Origin: Shinisaurus crocodilurus
Lineage: Eukaryota; Chordata; Lepidosauria; Squamata; Shinisauridae
DNA length: 64,000 nt
Reading direction: 5' to 3'
NCBI GenBank assembly: GCA_021292165.1
Contig: CM037877.1
Location: 26,052,197-26,116,196 of the forward strand
Made by a program: the position numbers and the translations under genes. The first letter of the stretch is position 1. Every line of letters starts with the position of its first letter. Positions 21,398 through 31,556 of the stretch are shown here, one piece after another. The notes under the pieces were generated by a model, which worked only from the letters and a program-made list of their open reading frames with translations, ran no database searches and was not told where the DNA came from.

Positions 21398-21632
21398 ATT
21401 AATTAATTAAAATATTTTAGAACCACATTTCATGAGGGCACATTGCTCTCACAAGGTGGTATACAAGACATTTCCATAACCAGATATCATAATACATAAA
21501 AAATATCAAATTAAAACCCATCTCACACCCCCTTAAGAATGTTCTTAAAAACCAACGATGGGGCCATACGTATTATCTGGGGGAGGGAATTCCACAAGTG
21601 TGGGGCCACCACCGAAAAGGCCCTGTCACTGC
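21398..21632 (-). mobile_element. LINE tail fragment, L2-like
   Basis: Starts with an AATT-repeat tail and ends with GGGGCCACCACCGAAAAGGC, the same coding-end segment as 14300 and 60630. It is immediately followed by a Sauria-type SINE. Confidence 0.5.
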
Positions 21633-21633
21633 A

Positions 21634-21876
21634 GAGAGCCAGTGTGGCATAGTGGCGAGAGTGTTGATTGGGACTTGGGAGATCTGGGTTCTAGTCCCCG
21701 CTCCGCTCAGCCATGAAACTCACTGGGTGACTTTGGGCCGGTCACTGACTCTCAGCCTAACCCACCTCACAGGGCTGTTGTGAAGTTAAAATGGAGAGGA
21801 GGAGGAGGATTATGTAAGCCGCCTTGGGTTCCTTGCAGGAAAAAGGCGGGATATAAATATAATTAATAAATAAATA
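21634..21876 (+). mobile_element. Sauria-type tRNA SINE (copy 1)
   Basis: GAGAGCCAGTGTGGCATAGT is the tRNA-like head with box A, and GGGTTCTAGTCCCCG serves as box B. The middle contains CAGCCTAACCCACCTCACAG, and the tail ends GGCGGGATATAAAT plus an AATAAATAAATA run. This is the squamate SINE known as Sauria/ACA. Confidence 0.9.
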
Positions 21877-22100
21877 CCTGTCAATCTAATATCTTTTACT
21901 AATGGCCCAGAGAACAGGACTGATCCTAAAGCTCAGCCAGGCTCATACAGCTGCAGGTGGTCCTTCAGAGAGCCTGGTCCCAAACCAGGCTTCCATCCCA
22001 ACATCATCAGTAACAGCCTACCTGGAGATTACAATAACTGAATAGTAACAATATTGCTGAAAGTGTTCCACTTATCCTGAAGAACTACAAATATACTAAA

Positions 22101-22230
22101 GGTGCAATCCTATGTATGTTTAGGCAGAAAAAGTCCTACAACTCCCTGCATTCCCCAGCCAGCCATGCTGTCTGGGGTATGCTGAGTGTTGTAGGATTTT
22201 TTTCTGTCTAAACATGCAAAGGATGGCACC
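22101..22230. mobile_element. Palindromic element, family A (copy 2)
   Basis: GGTGCAATCCTATG opens it and GGATGGCACC closes it, with TCCTACAACTCCCTGCA facing GTGTTGTAGGA. It is more decayed than 10784-10915. Confidence 0.75.
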
Positions 22231-23284
22231 CCAAGATGATATTTTATGTCATATGCTGAATTTTGTGCCCAGTACTAATTTTTGACACTTGTCCATGACA
22301 CTTGTCTTGATTCACAGAATGCATAGAGAGCCCCGCTTGCAAGCAACTTCCCCAGTGCAGTAGCACTTTTTTAGGAATGGGCTATAAAAAATACTCTATA
22401 TAAAAAAAATAAATTACAGTAGCCAAACAAATAACTCAAACAAACAAATAGCTCTGCTATGCTCTCAGAAGCATATTGGTCATGTTCAAGTAATAAAAAT
22501 GTCTGTTTGTAATTAGAGGGTGTGTTTTATATTATTTATTTATTTATTTATTTATTAAAATAAAACATTACATGGCCTCAATTCAAAGGCAAAATTCTAA
22601 ACACAAGGGCAGTTAACTGAGCTCTCAAGGAACTCACCATTGCCCCCTGTCAACTGTTGACCATAACTGCACCCTTACTAAGCAGAAATACACTGCACAT
22701 AACTGTATGATCATTTCTGTTGTGTCCAGTATGGTTTGGCTAGAGGAAGCCATACAATATCCTGTTTTTAATGCAGCACAGGTGGTCACACAGATCATGT
22801 TTCCAAGCCCCATTAAATCATATGTGCAATCTATTTTCTATTACTGTTTTTCAACATTTATAAACTAGATTAAATTGTTAAAACCAAATCTAGAAGAGAG
22901 AAAGACAGCCAGTTAAACAGCTCCAAGGTTTTGTTTTTTTTATCCTTGTTAATCTTTGTTTTGATCCAAGTAATATTTCATTTGACTGTTTGTTTTCATT
23001 AAGATGCTTTTTGAACTCATTTCTTGAGCTATGGTACATTTTGGAAAGTGTTTCTGGCTATGGATAAATACCATCTGCATTAAAGTAAACTTGGAATTGT
23101 GTCCACATGTGTGTGTGCGTATGTGTGCATGTTAGTACAAAGTAAAAACAGGGAGGGGGGTCACAAAATTGAGAAAGTAAGTAATCCTAACTCCATGATG
23201 GAAGGAAAGGAAGTGAGGATGCTTTAGCTCAAGACAAAAAGCATTCTTTTAATAAAGGAATGGATTATGCTGAATCAAGAGATT
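22231..23284. other. No gene recognised
   Basis: Nothing recognised except a TTTA microsatellite at 22532-22557 and a GT-rich run near 23107-23130. Confidence 0.4.
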
Positions 23285-23530
23285 AAGCTGCATGCAAGCA
23301 AAGCACCTCTGCAGAAAGGTGCCAAGAAGGGAAGCATTGTCCCTCCTTTGGCACAGCCCCCAGACTGCCACTGGGCCACTGTCAATTCCATTGACTGTGA
23401 TGTCAGCATCAGAAGAACCAGCCATATTTCATGTTTTCATGGCTTATTTACATACTTGGAATGTACGTGTTGGAGAAAATTCAGCAAGAAGCATCCGACA
23501 TAAAAACCAGAGATGCGCTATTAGAGTATG
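23285..23530 (+). repeat. Unclassified repeat, first of a divergent pair
   Basis: CTTTGGCACAGCCCCCAGAC, GGGCCACTGTCAATTCC, TGATGTCAGCATCAGAAGAA and TTACATACTTGGAATGTACG recur in the same order at 26045-26290, with many substitutions. This shows an old interspersed family or duplication. No coding frame is conserved between the two. Confidence 0.6.
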
Positions 23531-24217
23531 TTTCACTGGGAAATGGACTTGAAACACAGAAAGGCAACTGGTGGATGTCCCTTTTGGGGTTTCCTCATCT
23601 GTGATCATGCAGTCTTACAGAAATCCTTCTAAGTAGAATTATCTTGTGCATGCAGGCTACTCTAGGTGAACTGGGGCCTCTGTTTATGGAATCAGTTATA
23701 AAACAAAATACATAGTGGCATGTTATACAGAGTGAACTGTTTGTCCACACAAAATTATGCTTAGGCAGTGTGTTCATAGACCCAGAAAATTTTCCCTAGC
23801 ACTATTGATATTGGATCCAGACGTTGTCATACCTAGAGTAGACCCACTGAAATCAATAGAATGTACATTAGTTGTTTTGGAGATGCACAGCACATGCTAT
23901 AATTCAGCAGGCACATACATGTACATGGAAGCATGTTTCTTCACACAATGCAGGCTTCTGGATCTAGACTTGCATCCTTTAAAAAGTATTTGGTATGGGA
24001 GATGACTGGCATTCAGCGTCCAACATGAGTACATTCTACACAGGGCGTTCCTGCATTGTGTGCACACTGCTAAACAGATTACTGTGGGAGTGAGGTGGGG
24101 GGAGAACAACAGAATCAAGGCACCCCACTTCTCCAGTTCCCCCACCAGGTAATCAGTACTGTCAGAAGTGGCAGTTCAGCAGGGAATTCTGTCATGCTCC
24201 AGGAACACTGGGACACA
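23531..24217. other. No gene; a palindrome remnant
   Basis: 23813-23875 (TTGGATCCAGACGTTGTCAT, AGAGTAGACCCACTGAAATC) is one arm of the palindrome family seen at 35335-35450. The rest is unrecognised. Confidence 0.45.
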
Positions 24218-24455
24218 GGGTGGCCACTTACGCATTCCCAAAAAGTCAGACGAAAGAGGATACCAATTTGCATAAAATATGCATATGCTAATTTATATGT
24301 GTAGGTGTAAATTTAGAACTACTGATTATTATGTAAATAGACATACAGTATATATCACCATAGTGGGGAAGAATGGGACCAGGCGACCTGCGTGCTTGCT
24401 CAGTCTTCTGTCCAGGTGCTAACTGTGGGTGAGCAACTTCCAAGATGCTGCTCTC
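24218..24455 (+). mobile_element. MITE family D, right-truncated
   Basis: Opens GGGTGGCCACTTACGCATTC and follows the family through GATACCAATTTGCATAAAAT and TATATCACCATAGTGGGGAA, then is lost before the right end. Confidence 0.75.
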
Positions 24456-24672
24456 CCTTTATTGTGGCTGCCTTTGAGTACTTTTGTGTGTGTGCTGTTC
24501 TTACTTCTTCTATATATTCTGGACACAGTTTAATTTACTGGCAGCATGCACATGTCTCCCAACCCCCATTCTTAACAACCTCAAATAACTTCAATTCCAG
24601 AATTAAAACAAACAAACAAAAACCCTCGTGCCTTTTGATTGGATGCCCCTTTTGTACAGCACTGTTGATCAT

Positions 24673-24915
24673 TTTTATTTATTTATTTATTATATTTATA
24701 CCCCGCCTTTTTTCCTGCAAGGAACCCAAGGCGGCTTACATAATCCTCCTCCTCCTCCTCTCCATTTTATCCTCACAACAACCCTGTGAGGTAGGTTAGG
24801 CTGAGAGTCAGTGACCGGCCCAAAGTCACCCAGTGAGTTTCATGGCTGAACGGGGAATAGAACCCGGATCTCCCGAGTCCCAGTCCAACACTCTCACCAC
24901 TATGCCACACTGGCT
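24673..24915 (-). mobile_element. Sauria-type tRNA SINE (copy 2)
   Basis: Reverse orientation: TTTATTTATT tail, ACCCCGCCTTTTTTCCTGCA, CAAAGTCACCCAGTGAGTTT, and the head complement CTATGCCACACTGGCTT. Confidence 0.9.
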
Positions 24916-25214
24916 TGGTGTTTGGTATATTTTTCTTTTGATACTGTGACTCTAATTCTAGAGGGGTAGGGTTGTGGTTTATCCTACTTTTTGCTAGGTA
25001 TTCTCTCTGCTTTGTTTGATGTGCATGGCCTATCTCTTTTAATTCCAAAATGTCTCTCTCTGAAACAATAGCATCAGCAGTAGCTGAAGAGTGTTTGACT
25101 TGTTAATCTAAGACATTTCGCAGCAGTGTGTTGCAATTCTATGTGCTTTCTTTTTGCATTTGGCATGGTGCACACACCTCAGCTGAGTCTCCTTGGCTGT
25201 TCAGCTCAACTTAG
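24916..25214. other. No gene recognised
   Basis: Nothing recognisable. Confidence 0.35.
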
Positions 25215-25346
25215 GACACAATCCTATGCATGTTTAGACAGAAAAAAGTCCTAGAACTCCCAGCATGCTCCAACTAGCCATGCTGGCTGGGGCATGCTGC
25301 GAGTTGTAGGCCTTTTTACTATCTAAACATGTATAGGATTGCGCCC
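25215..25346. mobile_element. Palindromic element, family A (copy 3)
   Basis: ACAATCCTATGCATGTTTAG and TAAACATGTATAGGATTGCG form the ends; the arms meet at GCCATGCTGGC. The flanks are CTTAGG and CCTTAC, again TTA-like. Confidence 0.8.
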
Positions 25347-25616
25347 TTACTCTCTCAACTCAGACTCAAACCAAGGCCTTCCAGACTCTCACATACAGGA
25401 ATAGCAGGCGTGAAAGTTGCTTGCTTGCACTCTGATTCGCTGCCCCATTCCAGTAATTTCAGCCTTCAAGTTTCTAGCTCTTATGATCAGAAAGACAGGG
25501 TTGAAATAGCAGAAACCAGAAAGATATGGTTCAAGTGGGCTGGAAGGTAGGGTTCCAGTGAGGAGGGTTTGCTTTTCCTGATAAACAAAAGAAGGGGGGA
25601 ATGCAAATCAAGTAAA
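25347..25616. other. No gene recognised
   Basis: Nothing recognisable. Confidence 0.35.
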
Positions 25617-25618
25617 TA

Positions 25619-25868
25619 CAGTAATACCTTGGATTGCAAGTAACTTGGTTTGAGAGTGTTTTGCAAGACAAGCAAATTTTTAAATATTTATTTTAAAAAA
25701 TTTGACTTGATATACAAGCGACGTCTTGCAATACAAGTACTGTAGTACGGCTTAAATTAAAAATCTCGATACAAATTTTTTTGGGGGAATTTTGTTTTGA
25801 TATACAAGTGTTTTGGATTACAAGCACGTTTCCGGAACGAATTATGCTCTCAATCCAAGGCATGACTG
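25619..25868 (+). mobile_element. Tigger/mariner-like MITE with TA target (copy 1)
   Basis: 250 bp, starting CAGTAATACCTTGGATTG and ending CAATCCAAGGCATGACTG, bounded by TA on both sides (25617-25618 and 25869-25870). This fits Tc1/mariner-superfamily elements of the Tigger type. There is no coding capacity. An inverted copy is at 34614-34865. Confidence 0.85.
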
Positions 25869-26044
25869 TATATGCAAATTTGCTTATTTGCATGATATAT
25901 AAAGGCCGAGATCCTATTTATTAGCCTTTTTCTTTTCAGCCCTTCAAACATGTTCCCAGGGTTGCTAAACTACTTTAGGCAAGCCCAGGTTTCACTACCA
26001 GTTTCCTTGGTTTCCAAAGTTGATCTGCAACATGGGGGCTGCTA

Positions 26045-26290
26045 TTCAAGAAACATACAGTCAGAGCCGCCTTGGTGCCAAATGGGGAAGCTTGCCCCCC
26101 CCCTTTTGGTACAGCCTCGGACCATCAACAGGCCACTGCAAATGCTGCTGATTGTGGTGATGTCGCTATCAGATGAACCAATAACACTCCGTCTTTTCAA
26201 AGCGGTTTTACATACTTGAGATGTATGTGATGGCAAAATTCATCAGGAGGCATTGGCCAGAAAAGCATGAGATGCTGCGCAGAAGTGGAT
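26045..26290 (+). repeat. Unclassified repeat, second of a divergent pair
   Basis: TTTTGGTACAGCCTCGGACC, GTGATGTCGCTATCAGATGA and TTACATACTTGAGATGTATG follow the order of 23285-23530. Confidence 0.6.
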
Positions 26291-26417
26291 AGTTCTTTGG
26301 ACCCTGGCCTTTGAACTGCAGCTTTTCTGAGCTTGGAATTTGAGTTCCCTTGACACAGAATTTTAATTCTTAGCTCAGAGTATATAGAGCCCTGCACATA
26401 TCCACATACAGGCCTGT

Positions 26418-26580
26418 GGCTCACGCTGGCTCAGCTTGTCTGAGCGTGGAAAGCTAAGCAGGGTCAAGCCTGGTTATTACTTGAATGGGAGACCCCTCCT
26501 CTAGTTTCCTGCATTGAGCAGGGGGTTGGACTCGATGGCCTTGTAGGCTCCTTCCAGCTCTATGATCTGTGAATCTATGA
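26418..26580 (+). mobile_element. 5S rRNA-derived SINE with CR1 tail (copy 2)
   Basis: The best preserved copy. GGCTCACGCTGGCTCAGC leads into GGAAAGCTAAGCAGGGTCAA and TATTACTTGAATGGGAGACC (5S boxes A and C), then CTCCTCTAGTTTCCTGCATT and the CR1 tail ending CTATGATCTGTGAATCTATGA. The internal promoter sequences and tail are as in copy 1, but the flanking sequence differs, so it is an independent insertion. Confidence 0.85.
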
Positions 26581-26617
26581 GGGCCTGTTGTCTCTTGTTA
26601 CTCATCTATGTGGTACT

Positions 26618-26855
26618 GAGATCCAGTGTGGCGTAGTGGTGAGAGTGTTGGACTGGGACACAGGAGATCCAGGTTCTAGTCCCCGCTCAGCCATGAAACT
26701 CACTGGGTGACTTTGGGCCAGTTACTGACTCTCAGCCTAACCTACCTCACAGGGTTGTTGTGAGGATAAAATGGAGAGGAGGAGGACTATGTAAGCCACC
26801 TTGGGTTCCTTGCAGGAAAAAAGGCGGGGTATAAATATAATAAATAAATAAATAC
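26618..26855 (+). mobile_element. Sauria-type tRNA SINE (copy 3)
   Basis: GATCCAGTGTGGCGTAGTGG head, GGTTCTAGTCCCCGCTCAGC box B region, GGCGGGGTATAAATATAATA tail. It lies only 37 bp downstream of the 5S/CR1 SINE. Confidence 0.9.
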
Positions 26856-27025
26856 TGTACTGACACTGTCCAAATGCATGCATTTATGTGCCATGTGCCC
26901 TCCTGCAGCTCCCGCCCTCTGCTCTCAAGCCTGGGGTCCAATCCAATCCCTCGGGGTCCCCAGATGGCTATGCCCCTTTCCCCAACCACCAAATCGTCCC
27001 ATGGCTTCTTGGCTTTTGTGCAGTT

Positions 27026-27060
27026 CCCCCCCCCCCCGCCCGCCCGCCCGCCCGCCCGCC
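27026..27060 (+). repeat. (CCCG)n microsatellite
   Basis: A poly-C run followed by six to seven CCCG units; CpG-containing. Confidence 0.95.
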
Positions 27061-27064
27061 TATT

Positions 27065-27245
27065 CTAAAAGGTTGAAATGCCTCTCCTGAGGCTTAGTGA
27101 CTGGCACAAGAGCTTTAAGCTAAAATAGGCTGGTATTTTGGCCCCGTCCCTTTTGCATTTGGCCCCGCCCACCACTGGAATGCGGCCCTCTCCATTCTCT
27201 GAAATGGAATTGGGCCCTCAGGCTGAAAGAGGTTCAACAGCCCTG
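27065..27245 (-). mobile_element. hAT-like MITE, family E, partial
   Basis: On the minus strand it starts CAGGGCTGTTGAACCTCTTT and continues through CAGCCTATTTTAGCTTAAAG, as in 2098-2456. Its far end is missing at the CCCG repeat side. Confidence 0.75.
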
Positions 27246-27974
27246 CTCTTCTCAGATATTTAAGTGCTAACAATCTGGAGAGGAGGCTGAATGCCAAACA
27301 GTGACAACTCTAGCAAGTCCCACTAACCAAAAAAAACACCTTAATAAAGCATTCCCCCAAAGCAAAGATAGGCACAAAAAGGGGCAGGGCTTCACCAGGT
27401 TTGGAGGAACCAGGAAATAGGACTGGCCAGAGGGTATGGGATGACACTGTCCCCACAAACAAGCCACACAGAATCTTGGGATTGATTCAGACATGGCTGT
27501 TGCTCTTAATTTCGTGTCAAGGACTACAGTTCTAGCAGCCAGGCTGTGTGGGCGGGGGGGGGGGGGGGAGCTTTCCTCCTAAACCTCCAATCGGAGATTT
27601 GTTCTGCATTCCTACTCTGTGAATTATTTGTTAAAATACGTAACTCCCAGTGTAGAAGAATGTGTGTGCTTGTTGGCATCCTCTGTGGACCAGGACATAG
27701 CTAGTAATAATAAGGTGGCCTGCAGCCTTGGTCAAATGGAATTGAGCCCAAGTGGATTCTTTTCTTGGTGTTTATTTGAGGCTCTTCTTCTTTTTTTACT
27801 TCTTTTTTTCCCCTCTAGCTTAGCTTTGGCCAGCTAACCAGTCGGTAATTTTAAACTGCAGGCTTCTATCTATTTCTACGCATCACAGTCCATGCACTAC
27901 AAAACTGTATAGTTCTATAAGGCAGGAGCAAGTTTCCACCATTAGTGACTACCTTTGCAGATAAATATGGGAGA
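27246..27974. other. No gene recognised
   Basis: Nothing recognised apart from a poly-G run at 27554-27568. Confidence 0.4.
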
Positions 27975-28062
27975 TCTTCTTCTTCTTCTTCTTCTTCTTC
28001 TTCTTCTTCTTCTTCTTCTTCTTCTTCTCCTCCTCCTCCTCCTCCTCCTCCTCCTCCTCCCT
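27975..28062 (+). repeat. (CTT)n(CTC)n pyrimidine tract
   Basis: About 17 CTT units (27975-28027) pass directly into about 11 CTC units. It is an 88-bp homopyrimidine strand, the kind of mirror-repeat-rich tract that can form triplex DNA. Confidence 0.95.
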
Positions 28063-28185
28063 CTCACCTACCTCACACTGTGGGTAGCATTAGCTGCTAG
28101 GAATGTTCATGGCAGAAGAAGTGGTGCTTCTGGGGACCTTACAATGGGGCAAGGGAGTGGCTGCTTATTTTCCTCTAGCCTCGAG

Positions 28186-28318
28186 GTAGGCAACCTGGTT
28201 CCTTCCAGATGTTTTGGACTATCACTTCCATAATTCCTGGCCACTGGCCATGTTGGCTGGCTGGGGGTGCAGCTGATGGGAGAGGTAGTCCACAGCATCT
28301 AGAAGGAAGGTCATCTGA
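28186..28318. mobile_element. Palindromic MITE, family B, decayed
   Basis: AACCTGGTTCCTTCCAGATG faces CATCTAGAAGGAAGGTCATC, and the centre GGCCATGTTGGCTGGC matches the family. The CTCCCAG core is mutated. Confidence 0.6.
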
Positions 28319-28985
28319 GAGCAGTTGAGCTTTGGGCACCAAGGCAGAGTGCCAGGGCTAAGGACTGGTGGCCAGAAGGCAGGAAGTGCTGTCTTCCTTC
28401 CCAGAGCTCCTTGCAACTCACCTACGTTTTGGAACTCGCAGATTCCTCCTCAGTGCTGCCTCTCCCCATTGTTGCAGGGGTGGGGGAGAATAACATTGAG
28501 GGAGAAAGAATAAGGAGAAAGAAGAAAGTTCTAGGGAAGAGAGATGGGGAGGGACAGAGCAGGGCCAACATCATGGCTTGGCACTGTTGGGCACCTGCCC
28601 AGGCCCGCATCTCCAGCAGGGGCCCCAACTGGATCCCGTTGGCTCTGCTGCTCCTTCTCCTTGCTGTCACTGCCTCCTCTCCTGTTTAAACAAGTGAGAA
28701 GTGACAGGAGAAGGAGTTGCAGCCTCCGTCTGCCTTGCCTTGCCCCTCTGGGTGGAGGGGCAGACTGGGCCCAATGGGAGAGGGCAAGCAAATGTGCAGC
28801 AGCAGCTACAAGGGCAAGGAGTCAGTGGGCCCAGTCAGGGAGGAGACCTACTGAGGGAGCCCATGGCCAGCCCGAGACATTTCCTTGCCTGACTGTCAAG
28901 GACAAAATGCCACCCCCGCCCCACACATTCCACTTATAGAAGCCATCTAGAGCAGTGGAGTCCTGTTGTTGTTGTTGTTGTTGTC
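28319..28985. other. GC-rich stretch with possible hAT-like remnant
   Basis: From about 28566 to 28870, GGGCACCTGCCCAGGCCCGC, CAGCAGGGGCCCC and GACCTACTGAGGGAGCCCAT resemble the non-autonomous hAT family at 41344-41710. No clean ends are visible. A GTT microsatellite is at 28967-28984. Confidence 0.4.
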
Positions 28986-29214
28986 ATTATTACATTTATA
29001 TCGTGCCTTTTTTCCTCTTGTAAGAATCCCAAGGTGGCTTACATGGTTCTCCTCCTCCTCTCCATTATATCCTCACAACAACCCTACGAGGTAGGTTAGG
29101 CTGAGAGTCATTGACTGGCCCAAAGTCACCCAGCTTCATGGCTGAGTGGGGACTAGAACCCAATCTCCCAAGTCCCAGTCCAACACTCTCACCGCTATGC
29201 CACACTGGCTCTCA
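28986..29214 (-). mobile_element. Sauria-type tRNA SINE (copy 4)
   Basis: Reverse orientation and more diverged: ACATTTATATCGTGCC, CAAAGTCACCCAGCTTCATG (lacking a few bases) and TATGCCACACTGGCT. Confidence 0.85.
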
Positions 29215-29528
29215 GCACTGATGATGGAGCGATGTCCTACACTGCACCTGAGGGCAACAGGTGAGCTGGGGGGGGACACAGGGCAGAGCTGCATGGAACA
29301 CACAGCTCTGCCCTCTGGCACTGCTTGCCCATCACTTCACCTGGCACCTGCTCACTGCTAGGGTGCCCGCTAGCCACCCAAATAATCGCCCAAAAAAGAG
29401 AGGAAAGGCATCATCCAAAATGAGGACAGTGATTTGCATAATATTTGTATGTACTGATTTACATCAAATTGAGAAATATTTTTTTTTATAATTTAAATAG
29501 AAATACAGTACATCTGTGGCGTAGTGTG

Positions 29529-29768
29529 GCCAATGTGGCGTAGTGGTTAGAGTGTTGGACTGGGACTCAGGAGATCCGGGTTCTAGTCCCTGCTCGGCCA
29601 TGAAACTCACTGGGTGACTTTGGGCCAGTCACTGACTCTTAGCCTAACCTACCTCACAGGGTTGTTGTGAGAATAAAATGGAGAGGAGGATTATGTAAGC
29701 CGCCTTGAGTTCCTTGCAGGAAAAAAGGCGGGGTATAAATGTAATAAATAAATAAATAAATAAATAAA
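29529..29768 (+). mobile_element. Sauria-type tRNA SINE (copy 5), inside MITE D
   Basis: CAATGTGGCGTAGTGGTTAG head, GGTTCTAGTCCCTGCTCGGC, GGCGGGGTATAAATGTAATA tail plus AAATA repeats. It is inserted near ACAGTACATCT of the MITE. Confidence 0.9.
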
Positions 29769-29871
29769 ATCTCACCATGGTGTGGGGAAGACAGGGACCA
29801 GGTGAACATTGTGCTTGTCTGCTCAGCCTCTTCTCCAGATGTTAACTGTTGAAACAGTTCTTGCGGCTATA

Positions 29872-29932
29872 GACTCACAGAATAATAGAGCTGGAAGGGG
29901 CCTATAAGGCCATCGAGTCCAACCCCCTGCTC
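29872..29932 (-). mobile_element. CR1 3' tail, 61 bp, inside MITE D
   Basis: AATAATAGAGCTGGAAGGGG, then CCATCGAGTCCAACCCCCTG, is the reverse complement of the CR1 terminus at 19450-19510. It is one of the shortest CR1 insertions here. Confidence 0.85.
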
Positions 29933-30109
29933 TATTTATTTATTTATTACATTTATACCCCGCCTTTTTTCCTGCAAGGAATTCAAGGCGGCTTACATAA
30001 TCATCCTCCTCCTCTCCATTTTATCCTCACCACAACCCTGTGAGGTGGGTTAGGCTGAGAGTCCGTGACTGGCCCAAAGTCACCCAGTGAGTTTCATGGC
30101 CGAGCGGGA
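29933..30109 (-). mobile_element. Sauria-type tRNA SINE (copy 6), head missing
   Basis: It has the ATTTATTTATTACATTTATA tail and the body up to GAGTTTCATGGCCGAGCGGG, with the tRNA-like head absent. That is the result expected of 5' truncation during reverse transcription. Confidence 0.85.
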
Positions 30110-30205
30110 ACATTGTCTTTAAACTGGAATCAGACAAGGAGGAGAAAGAAGGGAGGATGCTGTCAAGCAGAGGACAGTCCTCTGTAAAAAAAAAAAAAAA
30201 AAAGG

Positions 30206-30789
30206 ACTCCTGCGGCTGCCTGCCTGCCTACCTACCTTGCTGCCCACTCAGACAAATGCTGATATGCAGTGGTGATGGCGCCAGTGTGTGTCACCTGCAC
30301 ATGGGGGGAAGTGATGCAGATTGCAGAGTGAAGCATATGGGGGGGGGAGAAAACGAGGAGCCCCCAGCTTTTCTGTCTCCTCTGTACCCTAAGATGAAAG
30401 TTTGCAGTCCGACGCTTGTTGAAATTGAGCAATGGCAGGTGAGGTGCCTTTTTCCCCAGTTGCAAAAGACAGCACTCCTCAACATGAGTCAGTCGACAAA
30501 GGGGGAGAGACATATTCAGTTTTTGGCTTGGGCAGCTTGTGATCTGATAAGCTGAACATAACTCATCAGCTGTCTTATCTATCGTGGTTGCCTGGCAGGT
30601 GTTTCACTTTCACATGTACACACACACACTTGCACTTCTAAGCAAGCAGCAAGACAAGGAGGTTTACGAAGAAAAGAAAGGAGTGAAAGAGTGTCAAGGC
30701 TAGTTTAAAAAGAAGAGTGGTTATCTATCTTCCGGCAACCTGGTTCCACTATGTAACCACCGTGTCACTCACGACTGGAGCTGTGCACA
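30206..30789. other. No gene recognised
   Basis: Nothing recognised except a short CA run near 30617-30628 and TGCC/CTAC-type short repeats near 30217-30237. Confidence 0.4.
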
Positions 30790-31300
30790 ATATTTACCTC
30801 AAAAACTCAAACCCGTCTGAACCGCGTCTCCGTTCCAAGGTTCACTGAGTTCATGAACGTCGGCCAACGCTCATGAAAGTTTGGCAAACATGAACGGAGG
30901 TTATTCTTCACTTCGCCTGAAAGCAGAGAAGCCTACTGCCCTAGATAGCCTCACAAAACACCGACCTCCTCCTCCCCCACCCGTAGTAAATCTCAGCTCA
31001 TCCACCACCACCCCATCATCAGCCAATCAAAACCGAAGGCAAGAGATCCCCGGAGTCTGGCTGGCAGAGCCAGCGTGTGAGGATGGGGTGATTTCAGTCC
31101 AGTGTGGGTTGCTGAGGAAAGACCTCGCTCATTCCCCGTCCCTGGGGGAGGCTGGACATATGCGTGTGCGTACACACTACAGGCCCCGTGTGCCTACCAG
31201 CTCTGAAGTTAATGTTGCCGGGGAGGGGAAAGAAGAAGAAGACGTTCTTAAGGGAGGACTAGGAATTAGGCAATGCTCGTTGGGCCTGAAGAGCTAGAGG
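30790..31300 (+). promoter_or_regulatory. CpG-rich patch, possible promoter
   Basis: About 25 CpG dinucleotides occur in roughly 480 bp, well above the surroundings, together with an AGCCAATCAAAAC sequence (CCAAT-type) near 31021. An open frame from the ATG at 30890 begins MNGGYSSLRLK and has a proline run, but it matches no family I know. A CpG-rich mobile element would look the same, so this is a low-confidence candidate. Confidence 0.25.
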
Positions 31301-31440
31301 CAGCCTGGTGAGCTGCGCTGAAAATGTGCATTTAGAGATAAGGAGTTCAGCATTGCCACAGTTTATGCAGGAAGGTGTAGCCGTCGTTCTACCCTTGCAC
31401 ATGAGTAAACCTTCCAGAGCCTAACTCCATATCCAACAAC

Positions 31441-31556
31441 TAGGGTAGCCAAGTGTCCTTCTTCACAGAGGACACTCCTCTGTTTAAAGGTGTTCTCTAT
31501 TTGAAGGGCTGCCCTCCTGTCCAGTTCTGTTTGGATTCTGTAAAAGGCTGCAACAG
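31441..31556 (-). mobile_element. MITE family D, end fragment
   Basis: CTAGGGTAGCCAAGTGTCCT, CAGAGGACACTCCTCTGTTT and TCTATTTGAAGGGCTGCC match the terminal part of 51713-52092. Confidence 0.7.

Larger units (their letters stand above)
29362..30205 (+). mobile_element. MITE family D split by three retroelement insertions
   Basis: Pieces of one element lie at 29362-29525 (GGGTGCCCGCTAGCCACC, ACAGTGATTTGCATAATA), 29769-29871 (CTCACCATGGTGTGGGGAAG) and 30113-30205 (TGTCTTTAAACTGGAATCAG, GCAGAGGACAGTCCTCTGTA). They are collinear with the unbroken copy at 39603-39997. The gaps hold a Sauria SINE, a CR1 tail and a second Sauria SINE. Confidence 0.8.

Noticed and set aside
27955..28233. Leucine-repeat protein
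   Set aside because: The coding appearance comes only from the CTT/CTC microsatellite.
30881..31297. 138-codon protein gene
   Set aside because: The frame starts at TTG (first ATG at 30890), has a proline-rich low-complexity part, and shows no domain or splice evidence.
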